From Chryseobacterium sp. JJR-5R (GTDB taxonomy: Bacteria > Bacteroidota > Bacteroidia > Flavobacteriales > Weeksellaceae): DNA of 64,000 nucleotides. Below the pieces are notes generated by a model. The model was not told the DNA's origin. It was given only the letters and a program-made list of their open reading frames with translations, and ran no database searches. Every line of letters begins with the position of its first letter. The stretch's first letter is position 1. Position numbers and translations under genes: made by a program. The stretch spans positions 62,001-126,000 of the forward strand of contig NZ_CP139137.1 in assembly GCF_034047335.1 (NCBI RefSeq), given 5' to 3'. Positions 43,354 to 50,512 of this stretch are shown one piece after another.

Positions 43354-44016
43354 CTATATAATGCCGATATCCTTGCAGATTACCACCATTTCAATATTAT
43401 TTTTGGCACCCACGCTTTCGCGGAGTTCATTCAGGCGCTTTTCAATGGAACGGATGCTGTGGGGCTTCATGCCATGCTCTTTAAGCCATGCCCCGATTTC
43501 ATTTTGCCTGTAGCCCTTAGCCAGCAGTTCAAGCAGTTTGATGTCATAAGAATCGAACTCTACAGGCGTATTGCGTATCGCATTCAGGATTTCCTGTGAA
43601 ATTACAATTTCACCAATAAAAACTTTCCTGATGGTGTGTTTAAGATCCTTTCCGTCATTTCTGGCTTTGCTTACAAAACCGTTGATATGATGTGTTTTAT
43701 AAAGATCGTCGATCACTTTAGCTCTTTTTTCTACAGAAAATACCACAATTTTTAAATCGGGCTGTACTTCTTTCGCTTTCCGGATCAGATCCTGTCCGGA
43801 ACCTATATTCTGAGGGATATGATCTTTCTGGAAAGACAGGTCGGTAACTAACAGGTCATACGGAGTCTTTTCCAAAATGGCTGCTTTAATTTTTTCCAGG
43901 GCATCATCGCAATAATTTACAAAGTCAAAATGTATGATATTCAGTTCGGTCAGCGCATTTATAATTCCTAAGTTCATGACCTCTTGGTCTTCGGCGATTA
44001 AAATTTTTTTGAACAT
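43354..44016 (-). CDS. Response regulator with LuxR-type output domain (copy 2)
   Basis: A 220-residue paralogue of the preceding regulator, sharing MFKKILIAED, Asp59 in LVTDL, VFSVE, SKAR and the terminal VICKDIGII. The output domain is IKLLELLAKGYRQNEIGAWLKEHG. I start at the ATG at 44016; the longer frame to 44115 runs inside the kinase gene. It begins 16 bases after the kinase stop and is its likely direct partner, expressed with it. Confidence 0.9.
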   Translation of the reverse strand: MFKKILIAEDQEVMNLGIINALTELNIIHFDFVNYCDDALEKIKAAILEKTPYDLLVTDLSFQKDHIPQNIGSGQDLIRKAKEVQPDLKIVVFSVEKRAKVIDDLYKTHHINGFVSKARNDGKDLKHTIRKVFIGEIVISQEILNAIRNTPVEFDSYDIKLLELLAKGYRQNEIGAWLKEHGMKPHSIRSIEKRLNELRESVGAKNNIEMVVICKDIGII

Positions 44017-44032
44017 GGTATGGTCACAATAT

Positions 44033-45673
44033 TTAAGAAGCAGGAACCGAAAGGTTGACTTTGAGCCCTTTTTCAATTTTTGTGTCAAAAGTAATGGTTC
44101 CGTTAATCGCTTCAATACGGGAAACCGTATTCCGTAATCCGTTGTTGTAGATCAGGTCCCCGGAAATGCCGATCCCATTGTCTTTATACTGAATATCAAC
44201 AGAGTTATTTATTTTTTCAAACCGAAAAGCGACATTGGTTGCGTTGCTGTGCTTCCTCATATTAACCATCAGTTCGCGGATAATCTGGTATACTTCTTCT
44301 TGTACAGGCAGTGAAATGGTTTCCCAGAGTAAAGCGGTGTTGCCTGCCGTATAGGTTTTTACTGCAGTGTTATTGAAAGAAGCAATAAGTTCAGAAATTC
44401 TTTTACTGAATTCCTGTTCATCACCGGTTTTGTCATAAGAGATATCCCTGGATTTTTCGTAGACAAATTCCAGTTCATCCAATGCTTTATCCCGGTCAAA
44501 ATGTTCCTGGTTTTCAATTTTGGTCATGACCTGATAAATACCGTTGGCCACCACATCATGTACTTTCTTGGACATCTTAAGCTGGGTGTTTTTGACTTCG
44601 AGCTCTTTTTCCTGCTGAAGCCTTTTCTTTCTTTTTCTGTACCAAAAGAAACCACCGATTAAAAATAATGACAAAACTCCTATTCCACTATTTTTTCTTA
44701 TCCTTTCAATCTCGTTATCTGCTTTTAATTTTTGGTTTAGGGCATTTTTTTGTTCTACATCGTATCTGATTACCGCAAATTGATTTTTAGCTTTGCTTCT
44801 TGCAATTTGTACACTATCATTCAAAGTTTGGAATTCTTTAAAATAAATTAAGTAGTTCTCTTTATCTAAATTAATTATTTTCTGTAATGCCTGTAACTTA
44901 TCTTCTTTGCTATCATTTTTAATTGATATTTCTAACATTTTCTTTGAATAATCAAGAGCTTTTGATTTGTCCTTATCAAAGAAATAATCAGCCAAAGTGG
45001 CATAGCTTGAGTTTTGAGCTAAAAGATCATTTTGTTCTTGCCTGATTTTTAAAGCTTTAAAAAACTCAGGAAGAGGGTTGTAATTTTTATTCTCATAATA
45101 TTTAACTTTTGCTAAATTATTTAATGCTCTTACATAATCTTCTTTAATATTTGTGTTAAGTGCTAAATTAAAATTATAATCTGCTCCCTTATAATCTTGT
45201 AAAGACATTAATGCATCACCCAGATTGTTATGATATAGTGCTATATCATCGGGCTTATTTGCGTACTTTAATGCTTCTTTATAAAATTTAATGGCGTTAT
45301 CAAAATCATAAAGGTAAGATGAGGAAATGCCCATATTATTATAACTGGAACCTAATGATAATTTTATTATACTGTCATTGATATTTTTAAGAAATTTATT
45401 GCCTTCAACAGATGTCTCGATGCTGCCATAATAGTCACCCTTATATTGCTGAATAATAGCCATATTTACTAATGACCTACCAACTCCAGAAGAATCTTTA
45501 ATATCTAAATAGGAATTCTTTGCTAGATTAAAATAGTAAAAAGAAGAGTCATTACTAATTCTCTTTGCTTTCTTATAATAATCATCAGCAATATTTTTAT
45601 TTTGAGTAATTGTTGTCTCTTTTTTGCAAGAAAAGCATAAAATTAAAAGAGTAAATAAAAAATAAGTTTTCAT
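44033..45673 (-). CDS. TPR-containing sensor histidine kinase (HisKA_3 type)
   Basis: A 546-residue membrane sensor. An N-terminal hydrophobic segment with a lipobox-like CFSC is followed by a periplasmic TPR array (about residues 25-280), a coiled coil, one helix (about 330-345) and a cytoplasmic kinase core. The phospho-acceptor His372 lies in KKVHDVVANG, the N-box is in IIRELMVNMRKHSNA and the G-box is DNGIGIS. This is the NarX/DesK-type kinase that pairs with LuxR-type regulators such as the two downstream. Its promoter region has TTTACTTTGTGG, also seen before SusC, but not the 18-bp palindrome. The signal sensed by the TPR part is unknown. Confidence 0.9.
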   Translation of the reverse strand: MKTYFLFTLLILCFSCKKETTITQNKNIADDYYKKAKRISNDSSFYYFNLAKNSYLDIKDSSGVGRSLVNMAIIQQYKGDYYGSIETSVEGNKFLKNINDSIIKLSLGSSYNNMGISSSYLYDFDNAIKFYKEALKYANKPDDIALYHNNLGDALMSLQDYKGADYNFNLALNTNIKEDYVRALNNLAKVKYYENKNYNPLPEFFKALKIRQEQNDLLAQNSSYATLADYFFDKDKSKALDYSKKMLEISIKNDSKEDKLQALQKIINLDKENYLIYFKEFQTLNDSVQIARSKAKNQFAVIRYDVEQKNALNQKLKADNEIERIRKNSGIGVLSLFLIGGFFWYRKRKKRLQQEKELEVKNTQLKMSKKVHDVVANGIYQVMTKIENQEHFDRDKALDELEFVYEKSRDISYDKTGDEQEFSKRISELIASFNNTAVKTYTAGNTALLWETISLPVQEEVYQIIRELMVNMRKHSNATNVAFRFEKINNSVDIQYKDNGIGISGDLIYNNGLRNTVSRIEAINGTITFDTKIEKGLKVNLSVPAS

Positions 45674-45710
45674 AGTTTTATAAGTTTTCATTCCACAAAG
45701 TAAAGAAAAA

Positions 45711-45733
45711 GAGCAGATTTAAACAATCTGCTC
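45711..45733 (-). terminator. Terminator upstream of the kinase gene
   Basis: GAGCAGATT/AATCTGCTC with a 5-nt loop, followed on the minus strand by TTTTTC. It would end the transcript of the small gene at 45746-45976 and insulates the kinase promoter. Confidence 0.8.
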
Positions 45734-45745
45734 ATACATAATTAA

Positions 45746-45976
45746 TTATGGTTGTGTAAATGGAGGAGGATTTTGTCCTGTATTACCTCCGGTACTGCCC
45801 CCGCTACCTGGTCCACCAGTTCCGTCTCCCGGGTCAGTTCCCGTTACCGGATCTGTTCCCGTTCCCGGATTCGGCAATTGGTTTATTACTGTTCCGTTAT
45901 TGTCGTTGTTACATGATGTGTTTGCGTTATGGTTTCCGAATGCTAAACTGAATAGCATTAAAAAAAATTGTATCAT
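45746..45976 (-). CDS. Small Gly/Pro/Thr-rich exported protein
   Basis: A 76-residue protein with a hydrophobic start (MIQFFLMLFSLAFG) that could serve as a signal peptide. The rest is low-complexity, rich in Gly, Thr, Asn and Pro (NPGTGTDPVTGTDPGDGTGG). No family recognised. Supported as a gene by its own terminator; its 5' side is the hairpin-rich region at 46006-46202, so it may have a long structured leader. Confidence 0.55.
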   Translation of the reverse strand: MIQFFLMLFSLAFGNHNANTSCNNDNNGTVINQLPNPGTGTDPVTGTDPGDGTGGPGSGGSTGGNTGQNPPPFTQP

Positions 45977-46005
45977 TTTGTCAAAAAATTTAATGTTAAA
46001 GCATT

Positions 46006-46202
46006 CGTGTTCTTCCCTGCGAAACCGATCGCAGACAGTGGAACACGTTGAAAAAATTTGAAGCGCTTCTTAAATTTTTTGGGAAGTAGGAACCTTCAAA
46101 AACGGAAGAGAAAAATCTGCTTCCCAACCCGGATATTTTCTTCCGTTTTATCTGGTGATTTTTGAAATCAGGTTTCGTTGTTGTTTTTTCGTCCCTGATT
46201 TC
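46006..46202. ncRNA. Candidate structured RNA or hairpin array
   Basis: In order: a nested hairpin (CGTGTTC 46006-46012 with GAACACG 46041-46047; inside it CTGCGA 46017-46022 with TCGCAG 46029-46034). Then a 30-bp palindrome centred on GAAGCGCTTC (46051-46080). Then two crossing helices, 46081-46089 with 46117-46125 and 46099-46109 with 46139-46149, which form a pseudoknot topology or two alternative folds. Finally a 9-bp hairpin 46164-46172/46194-46202. The strand is undecided; as the leader of the 45976 gene it would be read on the minus strand. Confidence 0.35.
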
Positions 46203-46278
46203 TTTTACAAATATCTAACAGAAACAAGCCTTTTTCCTAGACAGACGTAGGACAGGGGAAGGTCAGTAAATCATTGGT

Positions 46279-46325
46279 TTTTACGGAAATCCGCAATTTA
46301 TTTGTCCGGGTTTTGTCTAATTTGG
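46279..46325 (+). promoter_or_regulatory. Promoter of the transmembrane regulator gene with 18-bp operator (site 3)
   Basis: TTTTACGGAAATCCGCAA (46279-46296) is followed after exactly 21 bases by the -7 element TAATTTGG (46318-46325), 29 bases before the ATG at 46355. It matches sites 1 and 2 in sequence and spacing although it lies on the other strand. Confidence 0.65.
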
Positions 46326-46354
46326 ACAGCGTATAAACCCCTTAAATAAATTCT

Positions 46355-47140
46355 ATGTTTGAAAAGCGAAAATTGCTGATGAAAACAGCATATGAAAAAG
46401 CCAAAAAAGAACTCAACAGAACCAAGACCAGTGATGTTTCTGTTATGACTTTTTTAAGTTTGGAATTAGAAGCACATTTTGGTACATCTAAAGATGTGAG
46501 AACTTTTGTGAGGTATCATAAAAGACTTTTGAAAGACAATAAAGATTATGATATCGATGAAATTACATTAGACCAATTAAGTTGGTATGTAGGATATAAA
46601 AACTTTGAAAATTTTTGTGAAAATTATAGTTTTGAAAAAGATAAAGGTGATACGAAGATCCAATTGAAAATTGATCATGATGAAGAATCTTTATCCGAAA
46701 AATTATCTAAAATCATCATCAATATAACCAATACGCCTGTTTTCAATGTTCCTCAAATGGCGAAAAACGGGATGGGGATAGGGATGCTTGCTTTAGTCCT
46801 CTTTACAGGGTTATCTTATGGAGGAAATGGAAATGTAAGTGATAATGGAAATAAGTGTATGTATTGGGATGGTGATGAGTATAAATTAACCTCTTGTAAT
46901 GACAAAAATCCCAAGCATCAACTCTTGCCTGTAGATACTGTTAAACTTAAGTATTTCAAAAAAATCACCAAGCCGGATACATTGAATGTTGATAATTCAC
47001 TAGGAAATATCTATTATTCAAAATATAACAATGAAGTAGAATTTTTTACAATGGATGGGATAAACCCAAATACAGGAAAAAGCCTGAAAGATGCCACGGA
47101 ACATATGCTTACAAAATACGCCGGAAATTATGTAGAATAA
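46355..47140 (+). CDS. Putative transmembrane one-component regulator
   Basis: A 261-residue protein with three parts: a cytoplasmic N-terminal helical domain (about 1-95), one transmembrane helix at about 137-156 (GMGIGMLALVLFTGLSYGG), and an extracytoplasmic C-terminal domain. The N-terminal block FLSLELEAHFGTSKDVRTFVRYHKR followed by LDQLSWYVGYKNFENF resembles a helix-turn-helix-like domain I associate with many unnamed Bacteroidota proteins. The C-terminal part (YWDGDEYK, KKITKPDTLN, EVEFFT) is a recurring extracytoplasmic domain in the same proteins. A ToxR-like layout is inferred; DNA binding is not shown. Its promoter carries operator site 3. Confidence 0.65.
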   Translation: MFEKRKLLMKTAYEKAKKELNRTKTSDVSVMTFLSLELEAHFGTSKDVRTFVRYHKRLLKDNKDYDIDEITLDQLSWYVGYKNFENFCENYSFEKDKGDTKIQLKIDHDEESLSEKLSKIIINITNTPVFNVPQMAKNGMGIGMLALVLFTGLSYGGNGNVSDNGNKCMYWDGDEYKLTSCNDKNPKHQLLPVDTVKLKYFKKITKPDTLNVDNSLGNIYYSKYNNEVEFFTMDGINPNTGKSLKDATEHMLTKYAGNYVE

Positions 47141-47221
47141 ATACTTTTTAATAATCATTTAAAACTCCGTTAAACCCGTTCCTGAAATATTCCTTTACTT
47201 TCGTCTTATTTTTATTTTAAG

Positions 47222-49012
47222 ATGAATAAAGGAATATTCTCATTTTTACTCTTCGTGTTTACTGTATTCCAGGCGCAGCATAAGCCGGTACAGATTGCTT
47301 TTCTTTCGGATGTGCATTTCCAGGACCTGTACGGAAGTTTTTCGGATCATGGTTTCAGAGGAATTGTCAATCCCGGGACCGGGAAACCGACCATTCTGCG
47401 GACCATGGATTCGCAGCTGCATTCCACCCGGATTTTCAATGAGAACTATTTAGCCTTCCTGAAAGCACTGGATGATATTGCCGAAAAAGGCATTAAAATT
47501 GTAGCCATGCCCGGGGATTTTTCGGATGACGGGCAGGCGTATAACCTTCGGGGATTAAGAAAAATCCTGGATCGGTACCGCGAAAAATACGGGATCAGCT
47601 TTTACCTTACCACCGGCAACCATGATCCGGTGGGCCCGTTCCGGCAGGATGCCGGGAAAGATGATTTTCTCGGGCAGGACGGAAAGCCATTGGGGATTTA
47701 CAGCAGGGAAAACCCCGGAACCCCGGAAAATAAAATCATTACCAAAGACATCGCAGCATCCGGCTACCTTGAGATTTTAGATGAATTAAAAGGCTTCGGA
47801 TTTTATCCTGACAAAGAAAACCTGTTCTGGAGCACGCCGTTTGATCCGGCTTCTTTCAAAAGCTATTCTTATGAAAACGCCCTGCGTCAGGCAGGTTATT
47901 CCAAACGGATGTATGAAGTTTCCGAAGGGTTTTCCGTTCCGGACCTGAGCTATGTGGTGGAACCTGTGAAAGGCATCTGGATGATTGCCATTGACGGGAA
48001 TACCTATATCCCGAAAAATATGCATGAAAGTCCGGATCATGCTTTAAATTATAAAGGCGCGGGCATCGGTTACAATAATGTGATTAGCCATAAGAAACAT
48101 CTGATCAGATGGGTAAAAAAAATCATGCAGGAAGCAAAGATGAACGGGAAAACTGTCATTGCCTTTACCCATTACCCGATGATTGACTACAATGACGGCG
48201 CGACGGATGAAATTAAAAGCTTATTGGGTGAAAAAAAGTGGCAGATGGAAAGAGTGCCTGGTGATGAGGTGGCGAAAGCATTTGCTGATGCCGGTTTGCA
48301 GGTTCATTTTGCAGGGCACATGCACATCAACGATACCGGAATCCGGAAAACCGGGGACAAAATGCTGGTGAATATCCAGGTTCCTTCACTGGCAGCCTAC
48401 CTTCCGGCTTATAAAATCCTGACCGTTCATGCTCCGGATAAAATGGAAGTGCAGACGGAAGTTTTAAATACCGTCCCGGGCTTTGATGCCTTGTTTCCTT
48501 TGTATGAAAAAGAATATGAAGCCTTAAAAAACGATCCGGGCAAAATCCTTTGGGACAAAAAGATCTTAAAATCGCAATCCTATCATGATTTTATGCTGTT
48601 TCATCTGAAAGAACTGGTCCGCTTGAGGATGATCACGGATGACTGGCCGAAAAGTTTCGTTGAAAAAGCCGGGAAATTGAATGGTGAAGACCTGTTATTG
48701 CTGGTTGGGGACAAAAATCAATTAAAACAGAAAGGCATCAGTACAGCAGGCTTCAGGACGTGGAATTTTGACGATTTGCTTCTTGATCTCTATAAATTCC
48801 AGGCCGCAGATGAGCTGGCAAAAAAAGATATTCCCGAAGAAAGGCTGCGGCAATACCAGGTTCTGGAAAAGCTTTACCGTGATAACCCGTCCCGGGATCC
48901 GTTTATGGTACAGCTGAAATCAGTCTTTACAATTCTTTCCTTACTGTCAGATTCGGATCCTGCAGATCATTTCAAGATAGATCTTAGAAAAAAGAAGGTA
49001 AAGAGGCTGTGA
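47222..49012 (+). CDS. Secreted calcineurin-like metallophosphoesterase
   Basis: A 596-residue protein with a signal peptide (cleavage near residue 19, VFQAQ). The dinuclear-metal motifs are in order: FLSDVHF, MPGDFSDDG, TTGNHDP, FTHYPM and FAGHMHIND. They are followed by a C-terminal domain of about 200 residues that I do not recognise. It should hydrolyse phosphomono- or diesters in the periplasm or outside the cell. A TTTACTTTCG promoter-like element lies just upstream. The neighbouring PI-PLC-like gene suggests a shared phosphorus-scavenging job. Confidence 0.88.
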   Translation: MNKGIFSFLLFVFTVFQAQHKPVQIAFLSDVHFQDLYGSFSDHGFRGIVNPGTGKPTILRTMDSQLHSTRIFNENYLAFLKALDDIAEKGIKIVAMPGDFSDDGQAYNLRGLRKILDRYREKYGISFYLTTGNHDPVGPFRQDAGKDDFLGQDGKPLGIYSRENPGTPENKIITKDIAASGYLEILDELKGFGFYPDKENLFWSTPFDPASFKSYSYENALRQAGYSKRMYEVSEGFSVPDLSYVVEPVKGIWMIAIDGNTYIPKNMHESPDHALNYKGAGIGYNNVISHKKHLIRWVKKIMQEAKMNGKTVIAFTHYPMIDYNDGATDEIKSLLGEKKWQMERVPGDEVAKAFADAGLQVHFAGHMHINDTGIRKTGDKMLVNIQVPSLAAYLPAYKILTVHAPDKMEVQTEVLNTVPGFDALFPLYEKEYEALKNDPGKILWDKKILKSQSYHDFMLFHLKELVRLRMITDDWPKSFVEKAGKLNGEDLLLLVGDKNQLKQKGISTAGFRTWNFDDLLLDLYKFQAADELAKKDIPEERLRQYQVLEKLYRDNPSRDPFMVQLKSVFTILSLLSDSDPADHFKIDLRKKKVKRL

Positions 49013-49048
49013 TTTTTGGAATCTGTGGGAAAACCAATCGGATAAAAT

Positions 49049-49082
49049 GGAAAAAGCCATCAGAAACCTGACAGCTTTTTCC
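49049..49082. terminator. Bidirectional terminator between convergent genes
   Basis: GGAAAAAGC/GCTTTTTCC (49049-49057, 49074-49082) with an inner CAG/CTG pair. It lies between the metallophosphoesterase stop and the PI-PLC-like stop. The T-runs are part of the stem itself. Confidence 0.55.
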
Positions 49083-49108
49083 TATAAAATCTAATCGTAA
49101 AAATGTTC

Positions 49109-50185
49109 TTATTTTCCGTTTACCGGATTTGTTCTTTCATATTTGGATTTGGCATCCTGATCGAAGCTGATCTGATAACCTGATTTAAAAAGCCTGCTGG
49201 GCTGATAATAATCCGTGGTAATAACCTGTGCGCCACTTTTTTTGGCTTTTTCAAACCTTGAATAATCTTCTTTCCTCGCTTCCATCGTATCTGCATCTGC
49301 TCTCGTCCGGACAATGTAGCCTTGTTTTACCCGGTCTGCAATCTCAGGGCCGGGATCATTCATCAGTAAGACGGCCGCCTCATCAGTTCCCGGTGTTGAA
49401 TTGGTAAAAACCATTCTTCCTCTTAAAGACGGGTGGCCCTTCATATACAGGTCTCTGTTTTCGCTGTTGTTATCCAGTACAAAGAGGAATTTCCCACCGG
49501 CATCTTTCACTTTTGGCCAGTTTTTATGGAGAACCGCTTCATTCAGGGTCTTGTAAGGTCCGCGGACCTCGTCCGGCGTAATGATTTTATCTTTCCCTAA
49601 GTATTTTATCAGTTCATGATCCAGTTCATCAAAAAGTTTCGCGGTGTAATGTTCCGGCTCCGTCCCGAACCGGTTGGCTTTTCCGTCTTTGGGTTCCAGT
49701 GTAATAAAGACAGGTGTGTGGCCGGGGTGGGCATCAGACCATTTTTTCAGATCTTTCAGGCAGTCTTCCAGGGTATAATACCAGGTCTGGTAATCAATAT
49801 CCGTAATATGGATCATTTTATAGCCCGGCTTTTCCATTTTCCCGTCCGGATCAAAGGGTTCAGTGGTTTTCACCAGGTCCAGTATTTTGGGATGGGCATA
49901 TTTTCCGCCTTTGCTGTCCGCGTATACATCAATTTCAAGGTTTCTTAGTCCCAGGTCCAGCTGTTGGGGAACCGGGATATGCTCGTACTGGATCCTCGGC
50001 AGGAAATTCATGGAATCCTTTAAGGATAAATAATGGTATACCTCCGGCAGGATGGCCTTTTTGTAAGAGTTATGCGAACCGATAACCTGGATTTCATTGA
50101 TCTTTAATCCCTCCTGAAAATGGGACTGTGATAAGTAAAGATTCAGCGGGGAGAGATACAAAACTGCAAGGACTGCCTTTTTCAT
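49109..50185 (-). CDS. Secreted PI-PLC-like phosphodiesterase (Ca2+-dependent type)
   Basis: A 358-residue secreted protein from the ATG at 50185, which begins a signal peptide (MKKAVLAVLYLSPLNLYLSQ). The longer frame from 50278 crosses the promoter. The fold matches phosphatidylinositol-specific phospholipase C X-domain proteins: QVIGSHNSYK holds the first catalytic His and LRNLEIDVYADSKGGKYAHP holds metal-binding acids and the second His. It should cleave a phosphoinositide or related glycerophosphodiester; the exact substrate is unknown. The -7-like TAATTTCG lies about 20 bp upstream. Confidence 0.82.
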   Translation of the reverse strand: MKKAVLAVLYLSPLNLYLSQSHFQEGLKINEIQVIGSHNSYKKAILPEVYHYLSLKDSMNFLPRIQYEHIPVPQQLDLGLRNLEIDVYADSKGGKYAHPKILDLVKTTEPFDPDGKMEKPGYKMIHITDIDYQTWYYTLEDCLKDLKKWSDAHPGHTPVFITLEPKDGKANRFGTEPEHYTAKLFDELDHELIKYLGKDKIITPDEVRGPYKTLNEAVLHKNWPKVKDAGGKFLFVLDNNSENRDLYMKGHPSLRGRMVFTNSTPGTDEAAVLLMNDPGPEIADRVKQGYIVRTRADADTMEARKEDYSRFEKAKKSGAQVITTDYYQPSRLFKSGYQISFDQDAKSKYERTNPVNGK

Positions 50186-50512
50186 TGCGATGATTTTTGT
50201 AAAGGCGAAATTAGCAACTACCGGCCGCATAACATATATGCAGTATGTTAAGTCTCTTTTACGATTCTGTGAATGCATGAAAATGCCCTGCCGTAAGCCT
50301 TTGATAATGAACAGGGTTTGCTTCTGTGATTTCCAGTGTATTAATATTTTTTGATTTTAAGATAATATTAGGTTAAAATGATTCCCGTACAGATGCCTTT
50401 ACTTTGTGGCCGGAATAAAAACTAACGTGCTTAAACGAAAAACCACTGTTGCGGGAACAACAGCGGCTTTTTAAAAGCAATGTAACCGTATGCAATTACT
50501 TAGCTTAATGAT
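50186..50512. other. Divergent intergenic region before the SusC gene
   Basis: This 327-bp gap holds the PI-PLC promoter on the minus side, a TTTACTTTGTGG promoter-like element on the plus side (about 50396-50408), and a terminator-like hairpin in the probable SusC leader. No gene seen. Confidence 0.55.
50446..50472 (+). terminator. Terminator-like hairpin in the SusC leader
   Basis: CTGTTG/CAACAG (50446-50451, 50458-50463) is extended by imperfect AAAAACC/GGCTTTTT pairing and followed by T-rich sequence. It lies between the probable promoter and the ATG at 50513, with no gene upstream on this strand, so it may act as an attenuator or end a small RNA. Confidence 0.45.

Larger units (their letters stand above)
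45977..46354. other. Hairpin-rich intergenic region
   Basis: This 378-bp gap between divergent genes contains several inverted repeats (listed separately), and at its right end the operator and promoter of the gene at 46355. No ORF of note. Confidence 0.6.

Noticed and set aside
45746..45976. Gly/Pro/Thr-rich repeats as a CRISPR-like or tandem DNA repeat
   Set aside because: The repetition is short, irregular and explained by low-complexity protein sequence.
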